A stretch of 64,000 bases of DNA from the NCBI RefSeq assembly GCF_029846175.1, contig NZ_JARWAC010000004.1:248001-312000 (forward strand). The letters run 5' to 3'. Positions 6,933-14,114 of this stretch are shown one piece after another. Every line of letters starts with the position of its first letter. Position 1 is the first letter of the stretch. Below the pieces are notes generated by a model that had not been told where the DNA came from, did no database searches, and saw only the letters and a list, made by a program, of their open reading frames with translations. A program made the position numbers and the translations under genes. The DNA is from Sphaerisporangium sp. TRM90804 (GTDB taxonomy: Bacteria; Actinomycetota; Actinomycetes; Streptosporangiales; Streptosporangiaceae).

Positions 6933-7607
6933 CTAGCCTCGCTCGGCGATGAGTGCCCGCATCGCGTTCGCGTCTCGGTCGGCTTGGGCGTACCGTGCGG
7001 CGAGGTCCCACACGGCGTCATTCGCTGGTGTGCCGACTCGTTGGGCTGGTGGGTGCCACAGGTGGACGATGTGCCCGGGGTGGCGGAGAGTCTGCCCGAG
7101 AAGCGTGTCAGCGGCTCGCACAAAGGCCACGTCTTCACTTCCCCAGACGGTGAACCGCTCGTCCATCCCGCCTGCTGCGGCCCACGCGTCGGGGCGGATG
7201 ACAAACACACCGCCGACCGACCACGCGTAGTCCAGCTCAACCTCACACGCCTCAACCGGGGCACCTTGCAGGTAGTCGTGGGCGCCCTGCTCGGTCAAGC
7301 CCAAGAACCTGTTGAACGGCGTGTGGAGCCTGCCGTCCTCGCGTGCCCCGTCGATCGCGGCGAGCAGCGGCGTCTTCTGGGGGATGGTGTCTGCGTCGCA
7401 GAGCACCACCACGTCGCACCCAGCGTCCCCGGCCAGGCGGACGCCGAGGTTGCGGGACGCGGCCCGGTTGAACGGCTCATGCCCGGAGTCCACGGCGAGG
7501 TGAACCGCGTCGGGGAGCATGCCGCGCAACGCCTTGCTCACGGCCTTGTAGGCGCGTTCCCGCTCCGGAGTAGTGCCCCGGTAGGGGATGACAACGGCGA
7601 CGCTCAC
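6933..7607 (-). CDS. Glycosyltransferase, GT-A fold
   Basis: A 224-residue homologue of 4131-4832. It opens MSVAVVIPYRGTTPERERAY, has VVVLCDADTIPQ near residue 68 (DxD) and TVWGSEDVAF near residue 155 (WG.ED). The two proteins also share an R-N-x-G-V-R-L-A segment and a C-terminal A-M-R-A-L-I-A-E, so they are paralogues. Start GTG 7607 overlaps the stop of the epimerase gene by four bases. The operon with an epimerase suggests a dedicated nucleotide-sugar supply. Confidence 0.9.
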   Translation of the reverse strand: MSVAVVIPYRGTTPERERAYKAVSKALRGMLPDAVHLAVDSGHEPFNRAASRNLGVRLAGDAGCDVVVLCDADTIPQKTPLLAAIDGAREDGRLHTPFNRFLGLTEQGAHDYLQGAPVEACEVELDYAWSVGGVFVIRPDAWAAAGGMDERFTVWGSEDVAFVRAADTLLGQTLRHPGHIVHLWHPPAQRVGTPANDAVWDLAARYAQADRDANAMRALIAERG

Positions 7608-8470
7608 GGGGCGCCCAGGGCCCGGCGCACGCCTTCAGCCAGCGACACCCGGGGCTGGTAGAACTCCAGCATCCCCGTCGGGTCACCCACCCTGTAGGCG
7701 ACACCAGCCGGCGCGTCGGCCTTGTAGTCGAAGGTCGGCGAGTAGCCAGCCTCCTTGGCGAACAGCTCGGCCAGTTCGGTCATCGACGTGCCGATACCTG
7801 TGCAGAGGTTGACGGGGCCGTCTACGCCTTCGCGGGCGGCGGTCAGGGTTGCGCCAACCAGGTCGTCCACGTGGATCCAGTCGCGGACCTGTGTGCCATC
7901 GCCCCAGATCGTGAACGGGTCCTCCTGGCGCTGTGCGCGACCCTGGAAAGCTCCGAAGGGGAATCGCTCGCCCTGGTCTTCGCCATATCCGGAGAAGGGC
8001 CGTACGACCGTCACAGCGCCGCCTTGCTTGCGGTACGCCTCGGCGAGCTGCTCCCCCAGAAGCTTGACCCATCCGTAGATGGCGTCCGGCTGCTCGGGGA
8101 CCGTCAAGTCGATGTGGCGTTCGGTGAGGCGGACGTTCAGGCCGGGCCGCTGGAGCGCGATCGGGTACGCAGCCGAGGAACTGAAGTACACGATGCGGCC
8201 GGGCTTGGTCCGCGCTGCCCACCCGAAGAGTGCGGCGTCCAACTCCAGGCACCCTGCGCCGACGATGACCGGTGAGGTGTCGATGGCGGAGCGGTGCGGC
8301 TGGACAGCGGCAGCGTGCAGCACCAGGTCGAAGCGGCGGTCGCTCAGGCGGAACACGTCCAGCGCGTTGGCGCCGTGAACGATGTCCACCGTGGACACGT
8401 CGTGCCCGTCCAGGGCTGCTACCAGGTGACGCCCCAGGAAACCAGCGGAACCGGTGACGAGGACCTTCAC
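7604..8470 (-). CDS. NAD-dependent epimerase/dehydratase (extended SDR)
   Basis: A 288-residue extended short-chain dehydrogenase. The Rossmann motif is MKVLVTGSAGFLGRHL (GxxGFLG), the cofactor-site Asp is in VDIV, and the active site has SSSAAYP with YGWVK (Tyr-x-x-x-Lys) near residue 137. The end has the DWIHVDDL pattern seen in sugar-nucleotide epimerases. It probably converts an NDP-sugar for one of the surrounding glycosyltransferases. GTG start, 4-bp overlaps on both sides. Which sugar is made cannot be told. Confidence 0.92.
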   Translation of the reverse strand: MKVLVTGSAGFLGRHLVAALDGHDVSTVDIVHGANALDVFRLSDRRFDLVLHAAAVQPHRSAIDTSPVIVGAGCLELDAALFGWAARTKPGRIVYFSSSAAYPIALQRPGLNVRLTERHIDLTVPEQPDAIYGWVKLLGEQLAEAYRKQGGAVTVVRPFSGYGEDQGERFPFGAFQGRAQRQEDPFTIWGDGTQVRDWIHVDDLVGATLTAAREGVDGPVNLCTGIGTSMTELAELFAKEAGYSPTFDYKADAPAGVAYRVGDPTGMLEFYQPRVSLAEGVRRALGAP

Positions 8471-9057
8471 GGGCGCACCGCCATCAGGACTTGGAAGTAC
8501 CCGAGGTCCTCATGGCGCAGGACCTCGAACCCGGCGGACTCAACCAGGTGGCGGTAGCCGTCCATGTCGTAAGCCCAAAGATGATGTTCGTAGTGGCTCT
8601 GATCGGTCTCCGTTGCCGGGCTGGAAGCGACCAGGACCCGAGAGTGCTCCGCGATGCGACGGACGAACGCTGCGGGGTCCACGAGATGCTCCAGCATCTC
8701 CGTGGCCACGGCGATCTGACCCCACTCCACGTCCCCGGCGACGCAGTCCCCGTACCGGACGTCCACCCCGCGGACATTGGTAGCGGCGTCGACGTTCGTG
8801 GGCTGGAGGTCGTACCCCCAGCACTTGAGACCGGATGTGGCCAGCAGCGACAGCAGGCCACCGTCACCGCAACCGAGATCCACGACCGTGCCGAGGCCGA
8901 ACTGGTCGGACGCGGCGCGGACCATCTTCGCCGACATGCGGAGCCGGTCCTGATGCGCCCACTGCTCCAAGTGCGGGGCACGCTCCCGGCCGGCGTACCA
9001 CTCCGGTGTCGCGCACTCCGGGACCGTGCCCTCGGGGAACAGGCGCCAGGCGGTCAA
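8467..9057 (-). CDS. SAM-dependent methyltransferase
   Basis: A 196-residue class I methyltransferase. The SAM loop is TVVDLGCGDGGLLSLL near residue 57, an acidic strand end follows (GYDLQP) and VATEMLEHLVDPAAF lies near residue 117. These resemble small-molecule or sugar methyltransferases. The start is TTG 9057, which overlaps the upstream stop by four bases (TTGA). Its place between an epimerase and a glycosyltransferase suggests methylation of a sugar, as an inference. Confidence 0.88.
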   Translation of the reverse strand: MTAWRLFPEGTVPECATPEWYAGRERAPHLEQWAHQDRLRMSAKMVRAASDQFGLGTVVDLGCGDGGLLSLLATSGLKCWGYDLQPTNVDAATNVRGVDVRYGDCVAGDVEWGQIAVATEMLEHLVDPAAFVRRIAEHSRVLVASSPATETDQSHYEHHLWAYDMDGYRHLVESAGFEVLRHEDLGYFQVLMAVRP

Positions 9058-9740
9058 GGCAGCTCCTTCAGCTTCACCACGTCGCGGACGAAGTCGCCGG
9101 AGTCGCGGTACGCCTGGTAAGCGTCCCTGTCGCGGGCATAGCGGGCGTCGTCGTTCAGTTCCCGGTACAGCTCATCCCACCGGCCCTTGCCGATCGCGGG
9201 GTGACAGTGCTCGATCACCACGTCTGGGACGTACCGAAGCCGACCGATCGCCTGCCCCAGGTCCCGCCACGCGTCGTCGACGAACAGGTGGGCCAGAGTG
9301 GGCGGCGCCATCCAACCGAGGGTGCGCACGATGTTGGAGGTCATGGCGACCGCTGTGGGCAGATCCTCGCCGCGGAGGAGGTCGTCGCCGTAGGCAATGC
9401 CGGTTTTCATCTCGGTGAGCGTGTCCGCGAGCGCCTGATCCCAGCCGACGGTGCGGGGCCGGTGGTCGTCACCGAAGAACCCCACCATCGGGTACCGGTC
9501 CGCAGCCTCGACCGCGGCGGCGTTGAGCACCGGCACGATCCCCCGCGTCCCAGTCGACTCATGGACGCGGACGTTCACGCCGAGGCCCTGATACGCCGGG
9601 AGCGTCGGGTCGTCGTTGTCGACCACCACGAGCAGGTCTGCGGCGCCGGTCGCCGTGAGCTGCCATACGTTCAGCAGTTCGTCCACAGCCTGTGGGCGGC
9701 CACGGGACGGGACGATCACCAGCAGGTCAGCCAATGTCAC
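9054..9740 (-). CDS. Glycosyltransferase-like protein
   Basis: A 228-residue protein. The start LLVIVPSRGRPQ and LLVVVDNDDP near residue 35 fit the GT-A nucleotide-binding half, and VGFFGDDHRPRT near residue 82 supplies a second acidic motif. GTG 9740 overlaps the tail-fibre stop by four bases, which ties this glycosyltransferase directly to the tail-fibre gene. Modification of the fibre itself is a reasonable guess. Confidence 0.82.
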   Translation of the reverse strand: MTLADLLVIVPSRGRPQAVDELLNVWQLTATGAADLLVVVDNDDPTLPAYQGLGVNVRVHESTGTRGIVPVLNAAAVEAADRYPMVGFFGDDHRPRTVGWDQALADTLTEMKTGIAYGDDLLRGEDLPTAVAMTSNIVRTLGWMAPPTLAHLFVDDAWRDLGQAIGRLRYVPDVVIEHCHPAIGKGRWDELYRELNDDARYARDRDAYQAYRDSGDFVRDVVKLKELP

Positions 9741-10822
9741 ACCACCCGGGAGAAACGAATGCCGTCGAGGGCGACGAACCCCGCCGAGGTCACTGACCGG
9801 TTCACGATGAGCTGACCCGAAGGGTTGATGGACCCCGTGATGGCCGTGCCCGCGTTGTTGCCCCACTGCACGTTGACGGTGCGCGCGGGCCGGGCCCCGG
9901 CGGGGAGGATCGCGAAGATGTCCGCGTTGACGGTGTTCGTGACGTTGAACCGCCCCCGCAGTTCTACCGTCTCGCCAGCGGCGCCGGCGAGACGGAAACC
10001 GGGCTCGTACCCGGTGCCGCCGGACGTCTCAGCGGTGTAGTCGCCATCATTGGAGGTGAGCACGGTCCACGCCGAGTTGGCGTAGTTCGCGGCCGTGAGG
10101 TTGCCGACGATTTCCAGGGCCCCGTTGGCCTTCACCGCGGCGAGCACGTTCGCGTCGGTGCGGTTGTCGAGGACCTGCCAGATGTCTGCGGTCTGCCCGG
10201 TCCTGCCGTACCAGCGGGCCGCGGCCTCCGTGGTCTTCGCCGCCTGCCCGCGGACGGACCCGTTCTCATTGAGCCACGTGACCGGCTGTCCGCCTTGAAG
10301 CACCTGGAGCAGGTCGGCCGACGTCACCGAGTCGGTGTCCCCGGCGGCCGGCGCGACGAGGACGACGAGAGTTGTCTGGTCGTCCGGGGTTGTCATCGAC
10401 AACCGGTCCAGGGTGAGGAGGTCTTGGACCTCGACGGGCCCGGTCACGGTCCCACCGGCGAGGGGCAGCAGGTCTTCGGCAACGCTGTCGGCGTAGGCGC
10501 GGTCGCCGTGAGGGTCGCTCGCCGCGGCGTGGGTGGAGACTGCGGACGTGGTGAACGCCCGGTCCCCGTGCGGGTCGCTCGCGCCCGCGTGGGTGGTCAC
10601 CTTGGCTGCGCTTCCGGTGGTTGTCTCCAGGGCGGCGGTGTTGCTGATGCCGTGAACGCTCGTGGTGTCAGCCGAGTGAGCGGCTACCGCGGCGACTGCT
10701 GTCCCTGCGGCATCGGCTCCAACGTCCGATGCGGACAGGGTGACCGTCCCGGACTCACCGTTGACGGAGTCGACCGCTCCCCCGCCACCGCCGCCGTTGG
10801 GTGCGAACGTGCGGATGCTCAT
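9737..10822 (-). CDS. Tail fibre / minor tail protein
   Basis: A 361-residue, Ala/Thr/Gly-rich protein with the features of phage tail fibres. After a Gly run (residues 10-15) comes VNGESGTVTLSASDVGAD, the collagen-free linker motif typical of actinophage and Bacillus phage fibres. The module THAxASDPHGDRA occurs twice (about residues 77-90 and 97-110). The C-terminal third is beta-rich (TVNVQWGNNAGTAITG). It is the only clear virion gene in the window. ATG 10822 overlaps the upstream stop by four bases. It probably mediates host binding; the receptor is unknown. Confidence 0.88.
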   Translation of the reverse strand: MSIRTFAPNGGGGGGAVDSVNGESGTVTLSASDVGADAAGTAVAAVAAHSADTTSVHGISNTAALETTTGSAAKVTTHAGASDPHGDRAFTTSAVSTHAAASDPHGDRAYADSVAEDLLPLAGGTVTGPVEVQDLLTLDRLSMTTPDDQTTLVVLVAPAAGDTDSVTSADLLQVLQGGQPVTWLNENGSVRGQAAKTTEAAARWYGRTGQTADIWQVLDNRTDANVLAAVKANGALEIVGNLTAANYANSAWTVLTSNDGDYTAETSGGTGYEPGFRLAGAAGETVELRGRFNVTNTVNADIFAILPAGARPARTVNVQWGNNAGTAITGSINPSGQLIVNRSVTSAGFVALDGIRFSRVV

Positions 10823-11091
10823 ATCGCGCCGACCGAGACGGTGGGGGTGCCTTCAGAGATCAGCTTGACCACGGTCGGCCCTGCTGTGGAGGGTTCCAAG
10901 TCGATCGCGGAGACCACTGCGGGCAGCACCCACGACCCGTTCCCCTCAACCTCAGGGGTGGAGCCGTCGAGGGTGAACCACACCGCTGCGGTGCCGGTCA
11001 CGTTGCACACGTTGACCTTGCGGGCATCGCGGTCCAGCGTGATCGTTGCCACCACGTCCGCTTGCAGGGTGGCGTGAATCGGGTTAGCCAC
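10819..11091 (-). CDS. Small beta-rich virion-type protein
   Basis: A 90-residue protein with a repeated beta-strand pattern: NPIHATLQADVVATITLD, VCNVTGTAAVWFTLDGSTP and a C-terminal VVKLISEGTPTVSVGAI. Small proteins of this pattern occur beside tail-fibre genes in many actinophages and are thought to be structural or fibre-associated. GTG 11091 has GGAGG 5 nt upstream; the GTG six bases earlier overlaps that site. The stop overlaps the tail-fibre start. Confidence 0.82.
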   Translation of the reverse strand: MANPIHATLQADVVATITLDRDARKVNVCNVTGTAAVWFTLDGSTPEVEGNGSWVLPAVVSAIDLEPSTAGPTVVKLISEGTPTVSVGAI

Positions 11092-11120
11092 AGCCACCTC
11101 CTCAGGCAGGCATGCGAAAA

Positions 11121-11149
11121 CAGGGCCACCCGGGTTCGGGCGTCCCCTG
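11121..11149 (-). terminator. Rho-independent-type hairpin
   Basis: CAGGG at 11121-11125 pairs with CCCTG at 11145-11149 and CCCG pairs with CGGG inside. Read leftward the stem is followed directly by TTTT (complement of 11117-11120), the form of a factor-independent terminator after the gene at 11163-11423. Confidence 0.6.
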
Positions 11150-11162
11150 CAGGAGTCGGAGA

Positions 11163-11423
11163 TCAGTCAGACAGCGGTTCGGCGTGGAAACGCGGCACCC
11201 GCGAGTAGTCGTAGCCCCTGCGCGGCTCGACCGCGGAGGAGTGAACGCAGAACCCGTAGGACACGAACGACTCGCCGCGTTGCACGAACGCCTCAGGCGG
11301 GACGAGAACAGTCCGTTCGACGTGGGCCCACCACTCGCCATCCGGGTGGAGCAACCACGCCAAGATGTGGGCTCCGTGGTTCAGGGACGGTAGCCAGACG
11401 ACCGGTGGTCGAGGCTCGTCCAT
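11163..11423 (-). CDS. Hypothetical protein
   Basis: An 86-residue protein: PPVVWLPSLNHGAHILAWLL, then WWAHVERTVLVPPEAF and YGFCVHSSAVEPRRGYDYS. It looks like a compact beta-rich soluble domain. The start is unclear: ATG 11423 and a TTG at 11453 both lack a good Shine-Dalgarno site. The hairpin at 11121-11149 follows it. Function unknown. Confidence 0.7.
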   Translation of the reverse strand: MDEPRPPVVWLPSLNHGAHILAWLLHPDGEWWAHVERTVLVPPEAFVQRGESFVSYGFCVHSSAVEPRRGYDYSRVPRFHAEPLSD

Positions 11424-11473
11424 GCAGGTGAGCGTACCCAGCGGTTCGAACAAGCATTCGAGCGGGTCCGGCC

Positions 11474-11689
11474 TTAGTCAGGCGGGTCGAGGTCGCAGCC
11501 TGCGATCCATGACCCCACCCGGAGCCCCACCCGGTGGCGGAACTCCCGCAACGCCCAACGAGCCCGGTCGCGCCAAGGGACGACCACCGGAGGGCGAGTA
11601 TCCGGGATCAGCCCGTACTCCATGGCCTCCCAATCCGAGACCGGCACGTAGGTGGCGATCTTTCGGACTTCGAGGCGAGGCTCAGCCAT
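11474..11689 (-). CDS. Small basic hypothetical protein
   Basis: A 71-residue protein with VSDWEAMEYGLIPDTRPP and a basic helix WRDRARWALREFRHRVGLRVG, ending in an acidic tail. It has no metal or membrane motif. It is separated from its neighbours by short gaps. Support is composition and position only. Confidence 0.65.
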   Translation of the reverse strand: MAEPRLEVRKIATYVPVSDWEAMEYGLIPDTRPPVVVPWRDRARWALREFRHRVGLRVGSWIAGCDLDPPD

Positions 11690-11706
11690 GGCTACTCCCG
11701 GGGGGG

Positions 11707-11895
11707 TCAGGGGGTTGGGTCAGGCAGCGGGACGAACACGGCCCCACGCCGGCGGTAGTGGTCCGCGACGTCACGCTCGCGCCGGCCGATCGACCAACGC
11801 GCGATCGGGGCCGCGTCCACCACCAGGCCGTCAGCGACGACGACCGCGAACGTGGCCCACGGGAGCGACACCCACACCCACCGGTCAGAAGTCAT
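11707..11895 (-). CDS. Small hypothetical protein
   Basis: A 62-residue protein. A hydrophobic stretch (WVWVSLPWATFAVVVADGLVV) is followed by a basic helix (RWSIGRRERDVADHYRRRG). The stretch contains Trp and acidic residues and is more likely buried than membrane-spanning. The start overlaps the end of 11885-12139 by 11 bases. Confidence 0.62.
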   Translation of the reverse strand: MTSDRWVWVSLPWATFAVVVADGLVVDAAPIARWSIGRRERDVADHYRRRGAVFVPLPDPTP

Positions 11896-12139
11896 GGCCG
11901 CAGTGCGGGCACGACGTCACCGCCGCCGGATCCGTCCACACCCCGCTACCGCCCGGGTCATGGGCGGAAGCAGACGCGTCTGCGAGCAAAGCCCCGACAG
12001 TGAGGAACACGTGCCCGCATTCCAGGCACACCGTGTACGCCTCCGGGGGGCAGGGTTCGTCCACGTCGTGGGAGTAGCAGTGCTCGCGCAGGTCCACGCA
12101 CGCGGGGCCTGCGGTGTGGCGGGAGGTGCGGGGATTCAC
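11885..12139 (-). CDS. Zinc-ribbon protein
   Basis: An 84-residue protein with two C-x2-C pairs, CLECGH near residue 38 and CPHCGH at the C-terminus, plus further Cys/His in the first 30 residues; together they look like one or two zinc sites. GTG 12139 is chosen because GGAGG lies 5 nt upstream; the longer frame to 12364 is low in complexity and crosses two strong hairpins. Function unknown. Confidence 0.75.
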   Translation of the reverse strand: MNPRTSRHTAGPACVDLREHCYSHDVDEPCPPEAYTVCLECGHVFLTVGALLADASASAHDPGGSGVWTDPAAVTSCPHCGHDF

Positions 12140-12156
12140 CGCCACCTCCACGGTTC

Positions 12157-12197
12157 CGGGGTGGGTGACCGGGCTGCGCTTCCCGCCACCCACCCCG
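12157..12197 (-). terminator. Strong hairpin upstream of the zinc-ribbon gene
   Basis: CGGGGTGGGTG at 12157-12167 pairs perfectly over 11 bases with CACCCACCCCG at 12187-12197. It lies only 18 bases from the GTG start of 11885-12139, so it could attenuate that gene or end the upstream unit. Confidence 0.5.
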
Positions 12198-12206
12198 AAG
12201 ACGAAC

Positions 12207-12244
12207 CCGGGGCGATGCCACCGCCGACTGCGGCACCGCCCCGG
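12207..12244 (-). terminator. Strong hairpin downstream of 12297-12722
   Basis: CCGGGGCGATGCC at 12207-12219 pairs with GGCACCGCCCCGG at 12232-12244, 12 of 13 bases matching. It is the first of two tandem hairpins met after the gene at 12297-12722 in the leftward direction. No T-run follows. Confidence 0.5.
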
Positions 12245-12296
12245 AGCTAGTCCGGCCCGGCCCCCTGCTTCCTGGACAGAGAGACCGGACCGAAGA

Positions 12297-12722
12297 TCAG
12301 GAGCCGCCGAGGATCTGACGGAGACCGACATCGATCTCGTCGTCAGCAGGGTCCGGCTCGTCACCGAGGAGACTCTTCGCGTGGGCGATCTTCAGCAGGT
12401 TGCGGACGATCGCCTTGGTCTCAGCGTGAGTGAAGCGGTTCGGGTTGCGCTCCAGTTGCATGCCGAGCGCGAGCCACGCCTGGTCAGCACCCATCTGCCG
12501 CAGGTGCTTGGCCCCACACCGGTCGTGCCACCACGTACCGAAGATCTTCGTGATGAGGGAGCCGTTCAACGGCACCTTGCCGCACCCCGGGCAGGCCGTG
12601 GCCGTACCGATCGTCTGATACTCGAACTCCACACCGTTCTCGTCCACGTCTCGAACGACGCTGCCCATGTGTGGGCCCTTGGACTCGGAGATGGAGATGC
12701 GGATCTCGGTGGGGCGGCTCAC
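12297..12722 (-). CDS. Zinc-knuckle hypothetical protein
   Basis: A 141-residue protein. ACPGCG near residue 43 and WWHDRCG near residue 64 look like the halves of a treble-clef or ribbon zinc site around FGTWWHDRC. The C-terminal half is helical (HAETKAIVRNLLKIAHAKSLL) and acidic. It overlaps the antirepressor gene stop by four bases, which suggests co-expression. Function unknown. Confidence 0.82.
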   Translation of the reverse strand: MSRPTEIRISISESKGPHMGSVVRDVDENGVEFEYQTIGTATACPGCGKVPLNGSLITKIFGTWWHDRCGAKHLRQMGADQAWLALGMQLERNPNRFTHAETKAIVRNLLKIAHAKSLLGDEPDPADDEIDVGLRQILGGS

Positions 12723-13597
12723 GCGGCACCCTCGATCGGGTTGCGCTCAAGCCACTTCTTGATCCCGACCTTGCCGACCGGGGTGACGTACAGCGTCGTC
12801 TGGAGCTGGCCGTTGTGCAGCCGAGGCGCGTCTACCTGGTCAACCGGGTGAAACCACGTCTTGTAGGGGGCGTGGGCGTAGTACTGGTGAACGTCTTCCC
12901 ACGCCTTCTTGGACTTCGACCAGCGGCGGCCCGCAAGCTTGCGGTAGATGATGCCCTTGGCCTTCAAGTGCTCGCGTAGCAGGCGCTCGGGGGCGTTGAT
13001 CTGGCCGCAGAAGGTGCGGAACAGCGTCGTGTCCTTCGCCGGATCCACGAAGGTGTCCACGAAGTCAGCCTTAGGCATGTTGATCGCCAGGACCCGCTGC
13101 TGCTCGGCGATCCTCGCGTTCTGCGCTTCGATCTCTCGCGCCTGCTTGGCCGCAAGCTCCAGCGCCTCCGGGTAGGTCTTGGGGATCGTCATCTCGTGCG
13201 CCCGCTTGAACGCCTTGAGAACGACCTTGACGACCCACTGGCGGAACATGCGGGGGCCGTCGCCTCGACCGGCGAGCCCGACCGTGGCGAAGCCGTCTTC
13301 GTTGACGAACCATGTCTCGGCGTTGCCGGTGATGGCTGCCCTCAGGCCGGATAGGGCGGTTTGACCTGCGGAAAGGCTCCGCATGTTGATCTTGCGCTTG
13401 TCTTCGTCTTCAACGAGATGGATGGCGGCGGACGGGTTCTTGTGCCCTGCACCCTTGCACACGTCGCCGAAGTGCATCCAGAGCACGCCGTCCAACTTCA
13501 CCCAGCGGAGCGCTTGACCCGTCTCGGGGTAATGCATGACGCCGCTGTCAGCACCCGCCACATCTCCAAGTGAGCCTGTGGCGATAAGGTCTGTCAC
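12719..13597 (-). CDS. Phage antirepressor, BRO-N and KilAC domains
   Basis: A 292-residue antirepressor of the BRO/Ant class. Residues 25-115 fit a BRO-N domain (LRWVKLDGVLWMHFGDVCK, then ETWFVNEDGFATVGLAGRG), residues 140-175 a coiled-coil linker, and residues 185-280 a KilAC-type domain (FRTFCGQINAPERLLREHLK, YRKLAGRRW). Such proteins bind or displace repressors and help switch to lytic growth. GTG 13597 has AGGAGA 6-7 nt upstream. The upstream spacer holds a hairpin and a phased repeat array, so control by them is likely. Confidence 0.93.
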   Translation of the reverse strand: MTDLIATGSLGDVAGADSGVMHYPETGQALRWVKLDGVLWMHFGDVCKGAGHKNPSAAIHLVEDEDKRKINMRSLSAGQTALSGLRAAITGNAETWFVNEDGFATVGLAGRGDGPRMFRQWVVKVVLKAFKRAHEMTIPKTYPEALELAAKQAREIEAQNARIAEQQRVLAINMPKADFVDTFVDPAKDTTLFRTFCGQINAPERLLREHLKAKGIIYRKLAGRRWSKSKKAWEDVHQYYAHAPYKTWFHPVDQVDAPRLHNGQLQTTLYVTPVGKVGIKKWLERNPIEGAA

Positions 13598-13632
13598 TGT
13601 CGGTCTCCTGGTCCTAGCAGGTTGATCGGCAA

Positions 13633-13662
13633 GCCCGGCAGTCGCGCTAACGACTGTCGGGC
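13633..13662. terminator. Hairpin with T-rich side
   Basis: GCCCGGCAGTCG at 13633-13644 pairs with CGACTGTCGGGC at 13651-13662 with one G-T wobble. On the plus strand it is followed by ATTCTCTTTTC, so it would terminate rightward, antisense transcription; on the minus strand it lies in the 5' leader of the antirepressor, 36 bases from its start. Confidence 0.5.
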
Positions 13663-13819
13663 ATTCTCTTTTCGAGACGCCTTACGGGAAGTTTACCATT
13701 CCGGACTTATTGGCGAGGCGCAGAGAAGGCACCCAAGAAGGTCGGCCAGACAGCCATCGTCCCACGTCACCGACGACGGCAGTTGTGCGAAGAAATGCGA
13801 ACGCTCGACTTATCTCAGC

Positions 13820-13897
13820 GAAACTCAGGGAAACTAAGAGAAACTCCCCGGAAACTCGGCGATACTCGGGGAAACTTGGCGATACTCGGGAGATACG
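13820..13897. repeat. Eight-copy GAAACT/GATACT array, phased with the DNA helix
   Basis: GAAACT or GATACT begins at 13820, 13830, 13840, 13851, 13861, 13871, 13881 and 13892 (the last copy reads GATACG). The spacing is 10, 10, 11, 10, 10, 10, 11 bases, about 10.3 on average, so every copy faces the same side of the helix. The bases after it are often CGG or CAG. The array lies in a gene-free stretch between 13953-14108 and the antirepressor. It may be a cooperative protein binding site or a bent-DNA element; it is not a known site to me. Confidence 0.75.
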
Positions 13898-13952
13898 CCC
13901 CGTAAGTCCGGTTTTGGAGACCGGGCACGTGGTGAGCGCGCACGCCAAACGG

Positions 13953-14108
13953 TCAGTTCTCGGACGTGCGGCGTCGAAAGGTCCACCGCAAGTCCTCGGC
14001 GACTGCCGACCAGTCGTACACACCGCTCGGTTCGATCCGGTACTCGAAGCCGGGGGGATCGAGCTTGTCGGCGAGGGCGCGGAGGAAGCGGGTTAGACGG
14101 AAGCGGAT
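13953..14108 (-). CDS. Small basic protein with an apparent ATC start
   Basis: A 51-residue reading frame with clear protein character: RFRLTRFLRALADKLDPPG, FEYRIEPSGVYDW, EDLRWTFRRRTSEN. It follows the stop of 14115-14381 in the same frame after only two codons. No ATG, GTG, TTG or CTG lies before the conserved-looking part; the codon where a start is expected is ATC (14106-14108), with AAGGGATG about 10 nt upstream. So it either uses a rare ATC start, lost its start by mutation, or is reached by readthrough of the TGA at 14115-14117. Function unknown. Confidence 0.6.
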   Translation of the reverse strand: MRFRLTRFLRALADKLDPPGFEYRIEPSGVYDWSAVAEDLRWTFRRRTSEN

Positions 14109-14114
14109 CGCCGG

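Noticed and set aside
8835-9815. 326-codon open frame on the plus strand
   Set aside because: It runs antisense to the methyltransferase and glycosyltransferase genes, has no ribosome site and no family features.
13682-14023. Leftward frame with VSPSF..EYRR repeats across the phased array
   Set aside because: The peptide repeat is a by-product of the DNA repeat; the frame has no ribosome site and competes with the 13953-14108 frame.
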